Shown: one piece after another, positions 1 to 11,807 of the stretch
Position numbering within the stretch: the stretch's first letter is position 1
How the letters are laid out: each line of letters starts with the position of its first letter
From: Glossina fuscipes
Lineage: Eukaryota > Arthropoda > Insecta > Diptera > Glossinidae
Length of the DNA: 64,000 nt
Assembly (NCBI RefSeq): GCF_014805625.2
Contig: NW_023998414.1
Span: 20,678,590-20,742,589, forward strand
Direction: 5' to 3'
Made by a program: the position numbers and the translations under genes
Notes under the pieces: generated by a model
Databases searched by the model: none
What the model was told of the DNA's origin: nothing
The model's input: the letters and a program-made list of their open reading frames with translations, nothing else

Positions 1-1674
1 TAGGAGAAGGCACAAGAAGAAAGCTAAACGGCCTGCACGATGTTTGTTCCTAATACAAATCTAGTGCTTTCGTATTTAGTTTTCCGCGTTCATTTTCTGT
101 AATGTTATAAAAATCCTTTAAATCTTTTATTTCGTTTTCTATACCTATTACCGTAAAACGACGTTTTCTACTAGATATTCCCGCCCGTTTATAAAATCCC
201 AGAATATTTATCGGGATCGGATTTTATATTGTTTAAGATATTTCAATGTGTGCCTCCGCCCATCCGTCTGATGAAACGTTTAAGGTTGCGAAATCGGATC
301 GGCTCGCATTAAACTGAAATCTATCTCCATTTAAAATTTTAGTGCAAAAGTGAATACCGTTAGTTAGTCCACGAATTCCGCGCACAAAGGCCGACAAACA
401 CATCGACAATTAAGAAAAATAATATTGCACCAAAGAGCGGCAATACACTGTAACCAATAGCTGCAATCCCTCTGTTTATAGTGTGACAGGAACCATATAT
501 AGGAGGATCAGAGTTGCACAAAATTTACATAGACACCATACATATAGGCGACGGAAAACACTCCATAAAAAAATGATCGAGGTGTTTACTTGCAGATTTC
601 TTCCCTATACAGTCACATTATTAACGGACTTTCCCATATATATGAAAATATCTGACCAGATTTTTACGTGCGTCTATATTTCTGCTCGAATATTGAAAAT
701 CTTCGAAGAAGAGAAATGACTTTAAGTCGTACAATAACGAATTGCTTGAAATTACCATATACCAAACTATATAAGACATCAGGAACAGAGTAGGCCAGGG
801 ACAATTTATGTGCGCAGTTTTATTGTTAGCGCAATGTCTGACTGCTGAGAACGATCCAGCTGAGACGACTTGAAGTGCTATAAGGGCGGGAATGTTGTAA
901 AAATCAGATGTATGATAGATTTCGCTTTGCCCTACTTCAGGAGTAGTGTGACATCTTAATTGATGGGGGCGGTCCTGATCGTATTTAACCCGCGAGCTAT
1001 CGGGCTCCGTAAATTTAAATTGTAACTATTGTAGGCGACCACGTGATATCAATAGGAAAAGCTTACACAAATAGCGAAATTCTCTTATATGATATGACGT
1101 ACAGACACACAGATACCCCATGAGGCATGTATATATATATATATATATACATATTTTTGAGCATAAGGTTATAAATCGATTTAATTCCGCTGGGCTCTTT
1201 ATGAAGCTTTGTCTTCCGGGAAGATTAGGTTTATTGCAGATCTAGTCCAAGAAATACATAGTTTCGCCAAATTTTTGAATACAGTAGCATGGCGTGCAGA
1301 ATATTACAACCCTGATGATGAAGTTAGTAGTTGGAGTGCAGTTAATGTTAAATATTATATTATATATGCTAATAGCTAGCCCACAATCAGTCGAATATGA
1401 TTTGAATTCATCTACACTGAATGTATCATCCTCCTTATTTGACCTTGCAAGCGAAACCATATCCGAGTTAAGTGTACGCAAATTAATATTCGATGATGCT
1501 CCCAATATTTGCGGGTATCGTGATAAATTTTCATTTTAATGGTTTTTGAAAGTCGATCATCCTAACCGCATCCAGGCCTGCGAGAACAAAGGATAACACA
1601 TTACACGAAGTAAAATCAAGGATTTTAAAATTTCGGAATCATTAAAATATTATGTTATTCAAACTATCGTAAGA
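1..1674. other. No gene seen; unassigned complex sequence
   Basis: AT-rich with only short open frames on both strands, including 483-719 and 1294-1539. None shows a recognisable domain. A short TA run lies near 1130-1150. Confidence 0.5.
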
Positions 1675-1780
1675 GTAAATTCGGTTTGATTGAAATCTCT
1701 ATCGAACTTGAGATTTGAAACCACCATCATTGAGTTATTAGTCGAGATACTTTGCCTACTCGGCCGTTCAGGCAGAAAAT
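1675..1780 (-). mobile_element. tRNA-Ile-like SINE candidate, second copy
   Basis: On the minus strand it reads CGGCCGAGTAGGCAAA (A-box region, 1751-1766), then CTCGACTAATAACTCAATG with the loop CTAATAA of tRNA-Ile(AAT), then GGTTTCAAATCTC (B-box region, 1710-1722). The following AGAGATTTCAATC matches AGAGTTTTCAATA in the copy at 20.4 kb, so similarity extends past the tRNA-like part. Confidence 0.6.
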
Positions 1781-2610
1781 GAACATTTGCTTTCACTTGA
1801 AAATGTGACGAGAGTTTGCAGACTCTACCCACTATTATGCTCTGCAAGAGTGTACCACAAATAATATCAATTTTTTCCTGTTAAATTAAAGCAGACTACC
1901 TAAGTTTGTAAGAGTGAAATCATCCCGTCAAAACCGAGAAAAGCCGTGCTTATTGCTTAGTATGAATGAATGAAGAGATGTGCAATTTTAATGCTTTTAC
2001 TACGCTATAGGTGTCGGTCAGTGGGCAATTTAATTAAGCTAATAATTGTATGAAAATGCTCCTAATAATCGTGTCTTTTTTAACTATATTTTGCTTTTAT
2101 TAAAATAGATTAAAAAAAAAGAAGTATATACATATATTTATATATATATATATATACAACACACTTAACCTCAGTTTTTCTTAAATTGTAGTTTATTAAT
2201 AATGTTTTAGCGCCTGTGGCTAACACTACAACAACGCATGAAAATGTTAGATTGACATTTTTGTTTGTTGTTGTGCCAAATCTAAAGTGCTGCAATTAAT
2301 TTAGTTATCGTTGCACTGAGAAATGAAAGCAACAGCAATCACAACGCAGCGGCAACAATAACAGCAACAGCGCAAATTTTTCACATTTGCACATTTTCAT
2401 GAACAAATTTCACTAGTTTGTTATATGTGTTTGTTGATGCTGATGTTAATGTTGATGTTGTTATTTTTGCTGTTGCTGCTGTTGTTGTTGTTGTTATTCT
2501 TGTTGTTGTTATTGCTTTTCTACCAATTAACAAAATTTTAATGAATTTCCAATGCCGTGTCGTTATTTTTGTTGTATAATTTTATTTATTTATTTATTTT
2601 TATTTTTATT

Positions 2611-2641
<31 letters not shown>

Positions 2642-3263
2642 TTATTTGCTGTCTTTCAGTTGCTGACTTTACTCAAAGATAGATGAGTCTCCGATATTGT
2701 TACTCTGATGGGAACATTATTCCTATTGTTGTTGCGATGTGATACGATGCTAAGCAAACCAAGAAAAAGAAAACAATCGAGAACCAGCAGGCCAGCAGGC
2801 CCCAGCAGTCAGCAGCTATTCGCCTCTTAATTGACAATTTTAAAATAGAAATTCATCGAGAGATGCCTCATTAAGTTTTAAAAAGTAAAACAAAAACAAA
2901 AAACAAAAAAAAACAAAAAAACCGTATTTTTATTGACCATCTTATCATCAGTCAGCGTGTGAGCGAGTATGTCAGTCACAATACAATGTTCAATTCGTTT
3001 TAAAAGAAGCCGAAGACAAAATAAATATTTATAGAGTATATATAATATATATACATATATATATTAATACAAAAGCCATTAACATGTGCTTTTAATATTT
3101 ATTAAAAATGTATAAAAAAAAAAATAAATATATATATATATATATATGAATTTATTAAAATTTTAATGAATTGAATTGATTGAAAAAATAAAAGATTTTT
3201 TCTTCTAATTTTGAAATCTTTGAACAAAAGTTGCTTAATTGGATTTTTTGTTTTGTATTTTTT

Positions 3264-3267
<4 letters not shown>

Positions 3268-3307
<40 letters not shown>
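3268..3307. repeat. (TA)n microsatellite
   Basis: About 20 uninterrupted TA units inside an AT-rich stretch. Confidence 0.95.
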
Positions 3308-3309
<2 letters not shown>

Positions 3310-4004
3310 GTTCTTGTGTACGTGTGCTGTGTATGCTTTTTTCAAAATTTTTCGTGGGTTGTTATTCATTTGATTATTGAGGTGATTGTGCGCGATCTTG
3401 TACTCACAGATACACACACACACACACAAACCTACACACGCTTATATATAAGAAACATAGTCAAGTTGAGTTTAGCGCTACAGCGCTACAATACAGCCAG
3501 CTTCGCTTAACTCAGCTGGAAGTCTGATCGATTACAAGTGTTCGGTTAATTAGTTTTTGTTTCCCCTTAAAGTTTTAACAACTATTTACTCATAAATTGC
3601 ATTTAATTAAGTATATTTTCGCTTTAGAATTGTAAGTAATTGCTTAGCCTTTTTTTTTTTTTTTCTTTCTTTTCGTTTTTTACCTAATGAGTTAATACAC
3701 GTTTATTATATTATTTATTATTATTAATATTTAAAAATGCTAATGTAAACGAGCCAGTGAAAAGAGGAAAAGAAACGAAGCAGCATATGAGCGAACGAAG
3801 CGATCAACGATCACACCTCACTAAATTACGTTACGCTCACTCACTCATTCGCTTGTCGGCTTTTTGGCGACTGACTGATGGTATGTTAGTTAGTTGCTTT
3901 GCTTGGTTGTCCAGGGCGTCAAACCGACTGGCGGACAATTCAGGAAAAATTGTTCTTTTTTTTTTTTGTTTGCTCTCTCAATGTGTTAGTTTTGTCGGTT
4001 CTGT

Positions 4005-4046
<42 letters not shown>
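4005..4046. repeat. (ACT)n microsatellite
   Basis: About 14 perfect trinucleotide units; the open frame across it is spurious. Confidence 0.95.
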
Positions 4047-4399
4047 GGCCGATGATGTTGTTACTATTACTGTGTTGTTGTTTACTTGTTATATGAATTA
4101 ATAAATCAATCTTGCTGCCTGTTGTTGCAATTGTTGTTGTTATTATTGTTGTTATTGTTATTACTACACTTGTTGCCTTTACAGTTGTTACTGTTGTTTT
4201 TGCAGTTTAATCGTAAAAAACATTTTAATTAAAATTATTTTAATGAAAAATGCTCTTAATGCCAAACGTAGGCAGTCAAAGGGGACAGACTATCTTTCGT
4301 TGACTGAAGGCACAGTGATTACCAAAAGTACACGCACCATCAAATAAAAAATAAATATATATGTAATAATAAATGCGACCGTTCAGTCATCACTGAAAG

Positions 4400-5900
4400 C
4401 TAATTCGAGTAAAAAGTAGGCTTCGAAATTAATGCTTACGGTTAAGTTTAACTGCTAGCTAACTAGATCCGTAAAATATTGTTTATCAAATGCTGATTGT
4501 GTAATATTGTGAAGGTTCCTTAACTTGAAAGTGTTTCGATATGAAATTAAGCTTTCCCTCCGAGAGACTAAACAGTAAACTGGCTTTCAATGATCGATTT
4601 CCCTCCGCATATCATTCTATACTCGAAGCAATTCGAAAAGCTCATTAATTTCCTTAAATAACTTTTTTATTTTATTTAATACTTAACTCGTTCCGTCATC
4701 AGTTTTTTGTTAATTTTGCAAGTAAATGCTTCTTTTCACAGAGCGTCTTCATTAATTCGCTATAGCGATCATGCAATTTGTATACAAAGTTTCTTATGGT
4801 GAAATCCGATTACTGTATGCTGTTCGGATTAATACTTTCGAAATAAAGCCGGACGGCATCCTAAACTAAGTCATTATTGAACACCGAAAAGCTTAGCACT
4901 TAGCTTAAGGTGACTTCTGCCATTAAGCGACTTTTCTATTTGCCATGAACGTCGACTCCTCTACTAATCTGTAATAACCTTTATGCCGTCTACGTGACAT
5001 CAAACTGCTTAATATTTACTGGGGTTACTCAATATGCATAGATCGGCTGATTGGATAGACTATCGCTTTCGGCGTCGGAAATCATTATGGGGGTAGTTTA
5101 AATTTCATATGTGAACACTATATCAAAATTGAATCGCCTTTGGTCTATTAATTTAAGCGTTTGAAAAAGTACTTTACTCCTTCGAATCGATTATCATAAT
5201 GGAGATACACTCGATGGCGTTCGTCGTCGGCCGTTCTTGACTGTAGGAAATTCTAAAATAAAATGAAATGCAGAACAAGCGACAAAACCGAGCAAAATGG
5301 TAAAAAGTACATTAAACAAAATATTAGTTTGGGGAAAAATAAATCCATTATTGTTATATGAACTTCAGGACTTTATTTAACATGCTTCGAATTTTTTTAC
5401 TGCGAAATGTCACCTTTCCAACGAGCATAAATCTGCAATTGTTTGATCGATACTTTACGAGAAATCTATCAGTGCAGCCATCTACCGAAAAAATAATGGA
5501 TTTCTTTTTCCCCAAACTAATATTCGCGATCGCTAGCCTTCATTGCTTTTTTCAACCTTACCGCGCGCATATGAATTCAGCGTTGAAAGAATAACTAACT
5601 AGTTTTTGTAGGCAGTTCAATAATCGATCCATTTTTTCCACCCTTCGAAACAAATGGTAGTCGAAAAGAAACAATGTCTGAGGAATACGATGAATGAGTT
5701 AGAACCCATGGATGTAGTTTGCCTTTGGTTCGATGAGATTAAAGAATTTAATCTTTCTATTCTCAATCAATTCAAATTAATTTTGGTACTATTTTCGAGG
5801 TTAAACTATTGAGGCCATGGTTAGTTTAGGTTCGTTTACATTGCAGTTTACATTATGTATAGCTGATTGTGATTAGTCTTTCAAATCTAACATATGGATA
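4400..5900. other. No gene seen; unassigned complex sequence
   Basis: Few simple repeats. The frame 5358-5594 (78 codons) has no recognisable feature. Probably old transposon-derived DNA, but nothing could be assigned. Confidence 0.4.
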
Positions 5901-6713
5901 GATGGACTTGACTAAGTTGATTTAAAATATGTTCACATTAAATAAGGAAATTTATGTTTGATGATATTTTCGTTTCGTTCGCGTTTGTAGAGATTGTGGA
6001 CGGAATAGCGTGCCGAAAAAAGGATACGGTCGATCTCAATGGTGTGAATAAAGTACATTGTAATCACACATACATACATACTTGCACACACACACACGCA
6101 CACACACACACGTTAAGCGTAATTTTAGCGCAAAATGATATTTGCTATACTCCTTAAGTATACATAAAATTCTTTGTTTTTTTTTCAATATTGTCATTGC
6201 GTCCAATCTCATACTTGATTCAGATCCGGCGAAAGGAACAAGCAGATATGTGTCACACATATCGATGCGTTATGAGAAACTCCGAAAAGTAAAGCAAGCA
6301 AACAGACTGGTGGAGAGATATAACTAAATCAATTTAAAATTTTTGATTTGCCAAAAGCATCTAAGCTTATTAAAGTAGTCGGTGTGCGTTCGTTGGAGTC
6401 ATAAAGTGGATAAAACAATCATGGCAAACATTTAATCCCAGATGGTGAGTATTTGTGTACAAGTCCTATGGATTTAATATTTGTAAGCAAATTCTAAGTA
6501 TTTTGTTGACCGTTAACCGTGAACCGTTAACTATTTCTAGCCGCTGTACTTTAAGTTAAGTGTGAATTTGTTCGCATATATACAATATAAAGAAACATAT
6601 ATGTAAAAAATGTGTGTGCGATTGAATACATTTGCTAGACAGCGCATTAAATAAAAAACAACAAACACTAATTAGTTAGTTTTTCTATTTTAATTAGAAA
6701 ATGACGATGGCAG

Positions 6714-6816
6714 GCGAGCAAGCAAGCAAGCAAGCAAGCAAGCAGGCAAACAGGCAGGCAGGCATGCAAGCGAGTCAGCAAGCAAGAAAGCAAGCAAGCA
6801 AGCAAGCAAACAGGCT
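6714..6816. repeat. (GCAA)n / (GCAG)n imperfect tetranucleotide repeat
   Basis: About 100 bases of GCAA units with GCAG variants. Confidence 0.95.
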
Positions 6817-7403
6817 GACAAGCTAACAGGCAGCTAGCTAGCCGGGCTGGCAGACAGACAAACTAACCAGTAGTCATTTAATTAATATAAAAAGATTGTA
6901 AGCCAGTCACTCAGTCGCACAATGTGATGCAAATTAAATATTTTAATTGTTATGTACATGACCATAAAATTGATCATAATGCAAACACATACATATACAT
7001 ATACATATATATATATATATATATACGCATACACTCACGCACGCGCATGTTAATGCACATAGATGGGAAAATGATATGTTTTTTTCTTTGGTTTGGTAAA
7101 ATGCGTGCCTTCATAAACTGAACATAGCATAACATAACAACATAACAACTTTACAGCTAAATAGCAAATCGATCTTGTGACATATAAACCGCTACAACAT
7201 GTTTAACTCATTAAACACTTTGTAAAATTTATGCTGTCGTTATTCTTAGGTCTAGAACATATCATAAAATTTGCTTTTTACTTTTAATTTTATTCTTCTT
7301 TTTTTTTCCATATTTTTTTTTTTTTTTTTAAAGTAACACATGGAATATTTATATGTTCGATGATTGGTACCACAGAGCAACAGCGAAGTATAGCGAAAAG
7401 GTA

Positions 7404-7404
<1 letters not shown>

Positions 7405-7440
<36 letters not shown>
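7405..7440. repeat. Poly(A) run of 36
   Basis: Homopolymer of A; no retrotransposon body was recognised on its left side. Confidence 0.95.
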
Positions 7441-7442
<2 letters not shown>

Positions 7443-8934
7443 AGTTAAATAAAATTTATGAAATCGCAAACAGTAGAAAATACGACATTGTCATTATTGC
7501 GCTTCCTACACACTCCACACAATTGGAGATCATTAAAATTCCTCCACTGACACAAAGCACATATGATCAGTGCACGATTGCTTGGCTCGTCTTTGCTTAA
7601 AACATAAGCATATCCTCAATATGAAAAGGAGAGGGAGAATACACAAACTCTAAGCAGCCAGGCAACTAAACAGCTAAATAAATATAAAAAGGCCAGCAAC
7701 GCTTTTGGCTTTAGCCAAGTAATGTGTCTTTGCTAATTACGTTTAAAATGCTCATTTTGAGCATACGAATCGAATCAAGCAAATTGCTACTTCTTTATAT
7801 AAAGGAATACTCTATATATATATATATATATATATATGTATCGTTGTATATATTTAAGGTTCCTTTTTGTTGCTTCTGCATTCAGCATTACACATATTTA
7901 GTTACGTATAATGAAACTGAAGGAAGCCGGTCGGTCGGTTTTCGTAGTCGTCAGGCTCTTCGCCGGTTAACAGCAGTAGCAAATCAGGAAAAAATAAAAG
8001 ATGCTGGTCGTTGTTAAAACAATCTGACCGTTAGAACGGTTGGTTGGCTGGATGGTCGACCAGTCGTTTAGTTTCAATGCTTGATTTTTCGCTTAAGTTC
8101 ACATTTGGAAACGTCTCTACAGTTCTGGACGGCTTGTCTTAAAAAATAAAAATAAATAAATAAAAAAAAAAAAAAACTAAAGAAGAAGAAGAAGAAGAAG
8201 AAGAGAATTATATACAACACTCCTATAAGTATAAAATTCACAAAAAAGGCAAATAAACCAAACAGATATCAAGTGTTGCGCTGTTCATATATTTCTCCAT
8301 TTTTTACTTCTTGGACTACTTCTTTTTTTTTTTTTTTTGTTTGTTTTGTTTTTTTTAATAAAATCAGCAGTAAAACCCAAAGCGACAAACAAACAAGATC
8401 CAGAGCTTATTCAATTAATGAACTTATAAACGTATGATTTCATTTTAATTAAATAAACCAGATTCTCGAGCGAACGTCTGCTGCTGCTGCTGTTACTTCT
8501 GTCTGCTGAAGTGCATCGTTACTCTCTTCCTAAAAGGAATGAACAAACCCCAACTATATCAATCGAGCTACACAGTTTTACGTATTCTCTATCATCCGTA
8601 ATTTCTTTACAAATCAGTTTCGAAAAAAAAAAAAATAAATGAAAATCAAGCAAAAAAGTTATTGTCAGCGTAAATTGAAACTCAACCGTCGTCTGTCTAA
8701 AGCAATTAATTGCCCATATATGTAGCCGTCGCGAGAACTTTTACTGTCTATAGGCGTGGCGGCAATGAATCTTTACAGTCCTAGGACTTCTAACAAGGGA
8801 CAACGAATAGAATGATCGCTAGACTATGGCTCAGAATTTAATGTGAATTTAAGAAAATAGTAGATCGAGTCATAGCTTTTATCAGACATTTATTCTGATT
8901 TTGTGGAATCACAAAATTGTATTAATTTAACAGG

Positions 8935-9217
8935 TGATTGTGAGGTATTCGACCTATTTGCTATACCTCTTGTTGATTGGGCTGAATTTTGCTGCAATAT
9001 TGCCTTTGTTAAAAGGTTGTCGTCGGAAGGATGTCATGTCTTTTAAAGTCGTATATCGAGAACGGAATTTTACAAATTTACGATTTCTAACTACCCGATC
9101 AGCTATCAGCTCTTCACCGTATACACTGCATATTTATGCAGTTATCGCCTGAGCGTTATTGCGTTGTTTACATTCCCAAAACATTACATGTCGAATATGA
9201 ACTCGTTGACTCTCCAT
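8935..9217 (-). mobile_element. Mariner transposase remnant, N-terminal part
   Basis: A true ATG at 9217 opens a peptide with the typical mariner N-terminus (VHIRHVMFWECKQRNNAQ). After a stop codon it continues in frame as ICSVYGEEL and then KFVKFRSRYTTLKD, which matches the first helix-turn-helix and the segment after it. A later KRYS segment fits the start of the second DNA-binding motif. Nothing resembling the catalytic core follows, so this is a 5' fragment of a dead copy. The lineage differs from the copies at 20.7, 35.1 and 43.0 kb, judging by the N-terminal motif. No inverted repeats were found. Confidence 0.75.
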
Positions 9218-9225
9218 TTCTGAGG

Positions 9226-10620
9226 TTAAGAAAAACAGTTGAATGTAACATGCGTCACACAAAACAGCTGATGAAAGACTAACTGAATCGTCATCTGTAT
9301 AGTGAAAACAAAAAATTGTTTCTTTCGCTGGCTGGCTTGCAATGGGTAAAGATACCCAATAATAAGGTCTATCCAGCTGCATCGGAAGTCACTTACGGCT
9401 CAACCTTATATTTATACCGTCTTACTATATTCTGATACGCAGTTTTAGTCGTTACACGTGGAATAGAAAACAAAAATGTTCCCTCTTGTCGTAAAGAAAA
9501 CATATTTATGTGTAGGCTTCGTTGTGTCTTTTTTTTTTTCTTAATTTCTTCTATTAAATTGTAATTTATTTTATTTGAAAATATTTTTAATTATTTCCTG
9601 TGAGCTAGTTGCTCTATATGTCTGTATGTAATTAGAAATTAGCCACCTTATCGTTAATAATTATGGGAGAAATAATATATGTATGTAGAAAAGACGAAAA
9701 AAAAAAAAAAAAGCCCAACCAACAACACACATAATAATTAAAATTTTTAATGACTCGTCAATGCATGCAACACACAAACTGATGCATTCTTTTGTTTTTC
9801 TTTACTCCTCCTCGTTTTTTTTTTTTTTTTTTTTTTTTTTTTTGTCTTTAACATTTCATTTCAATTTTATTTTTTTAATTAATTAATGTAAAAACATTAA
9901 TATTCATTTCAAAATGTTGTAACCGCGTCAAGCCCATCACATGGTAAACATAGGGTATTTCAGTAGGGGCATCCATCAATGAATTTCGAATTCAATAATT
10001 CTTCCCGTTTACGGGCTGCGCGACATATCGGGCTGCCTTTTTGTAATCATATATCGCAGACATCTACTTTCAGATAAGGGAAGCAGTCGAGCTCCTGAAA
10101 ATGAAGACTAATGCTAAGCGCGTGCAGCCACACAACGGTCTCGTTATCGCTTTCACTTCTGCATCATATTGCAAAAAATGACGTTCAGTCGGATTCTTTC
10201 ACAAATAGTTGCGTTTTGTGGAAGAGTTGAGAAGGAGAGTAAACTAGCACTAAAAGGACAGTGCATTTTTGCAATCTACACACATAAATGAACACGAATT
10301 GTTTTCGTTCCTGGTCCTTAATTAAATAACAGATTCTAACGAGGGGAAAATCCAGCATAAATATAACGACACGGCCTATGGCACTTACCAACCAGTTCTA
10401 TAAAGCACTAAAGAAGTGTCAGGCTAATCAGCGCAATAAATAGCGTTGCTTAGTGTTTTAAAGCTTTAGTCTTCGAGTTCATTTCCCTGTCTATGTTAAT
10501 AATACTAATGATAATACGAACAATAAATAATATTTCCCGTTTTATGAAATAAATAGTTGAAGAACAGATCCGTTCTACACAGTAGTTTCTTAAAAAATCG
10601 CGCTTATAAGGTTTAATGTC
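9226..10620. other. No gene seen
   Basis: Upstream side of the mariner fragment, then a poly(A) run near 9700 and a poly(T) run at 9818-9843. The frames at 10185-10391 and 10450-10701 show no domain. Confidence 0.5.
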
Positions 10621-10624
10621 CCGA

Positions 10625-10975
10625 AAGAGGAGTCTGGTACAAACGTCTATTAAGTTTTCGCGGATGTATGCAACACCCAGAAGAACTTGAGATAGATCCA
10701 TCTGTTTGTTATGCCGGTCGATTCGAAATCACTTTCTGAATCTTGTTTGTACGTTTACCGGCACGCCTTTGATACACTGACATGTTCTTGCCCATCGCTA
10801 TGAGCGCTATTGAAGACGGCTTGGATCAGACCACTTCTCCGACCACTTCCAATAAACGCCCCTACTTTGAAAAGTTATTGTTATATGAAGAATTGTATTA
10901 AGTGAAGTAGTGCAGGTTGTTAACGACGGATCGTATCTCACAATAGTGTTTTCATTTATTGTTTTTCGTTTTAAC
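10625..10975 (+). repeat. Dispersed repeat, family shared with 24.6 and 61.2 kb
   Basis: Non-coding repeat. It shares GCGGATGTATGCAACACCCA, AGAAGAACTTGAGAT and GGTCGATTCGAAA with the copies at 24.6 and 61.2 kb. Its right part, GAAGAATTGTATTAAGTGAA to CACAATAGTGTTTTCA, aligns well with 24.89-24.97 kb. The layout recalls the INE-1/Helentron class of fly repeats, though the proof would be in the termini, which I did not find. Confidence 0.6.
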
Positions 10976-11766
10976 ATTTATACAACAGCAAGTGAAGTGT
11001 TATAGAGTGTTTATTATTCAGCATTGCCCGATAGCAACGTTTTAAAAACGAAAATTTACCTATGGTAATAAAACAATTAAAAACGAATATAGAAGGAAGA
11101 GGGAGGGACAAGCAAGAAATAAGAAAACACTCCATAAAATAAGAAAGTGTTTGAGTGGAGCGTGGAATAATCAGGAATCGCGGGAAAGATTCCTGCTGAT
11201 TGGCGAGGGTTCTTTGCTTCGTAAAGGATCCAAGAGTACTCTGATCGGTGTTGTATTGATCTCTACTTCATATGTGATATATGAAACAAAAAAAGTGATT
11301 TGCTTGAAAAAATGTATAACGATCACAATTAATTCAAGTAACAAATTTTTAAAAGAGAGAAAAAGGCCTTTTCTTCCCTGCAATCTACTAACAATATTAA
11401 GTTTCCTCCTTATCTTAAGTAAATCGTTAAGAAATTTTTTGCTCACCTACCAAAAAAAAAAAAAAAAACATCGACTAATAAATTATGTGCAACTAGACCT
11501 AAACGATCGATATTCATGATTTGGCTGAGAAGGCATTAATAATTTCTTCATATGTTTTCCCATTAATTAATTGAAATTTTATCCACATCTAATAATGAAA
11601 ATCACCCGAATAATTTTTCTTTTCGTGTTATTTTCAAAACGTGTTTATTTTTAACTTAATTTTTTTTTGTCTTTTTTTTTTGTTTCTTTTTCCATTAATT
11701 TATAAGAGACTTCCGTCCTACTACTTAACTTATATTTATCATCATCAGGCAAGTGGTTGGTTTGGT

Positions 11767-11807
<41 letters not shown>

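Larger units (their letters stand above)
1850..4400. other. Simple-repeat-rich non-coding block
   Basis: Contains TGTTG-type trinucleotide stretches at 2340-2515, a poly(T) run near 2620-2640, A-rich runs at 2885-2925 and TA runs near 3050 and 3130. No gene signal. Confidence 0.6.
5900..8660. other. Simple-repeat-rich non-coding block
   Basis: AC run at 6080-6110, the GCAA block, TA runs near 7003 and 7814, GAAGAA at about 8180-8204 and several homopolymers. No gene signal. Confidence 0.6.

Noticed and set aside
6714..6816. CRISPR-like array
   Set aside because: The GCAA units are contiguous with no spacers; it is a tetranucleotide microsatellite.
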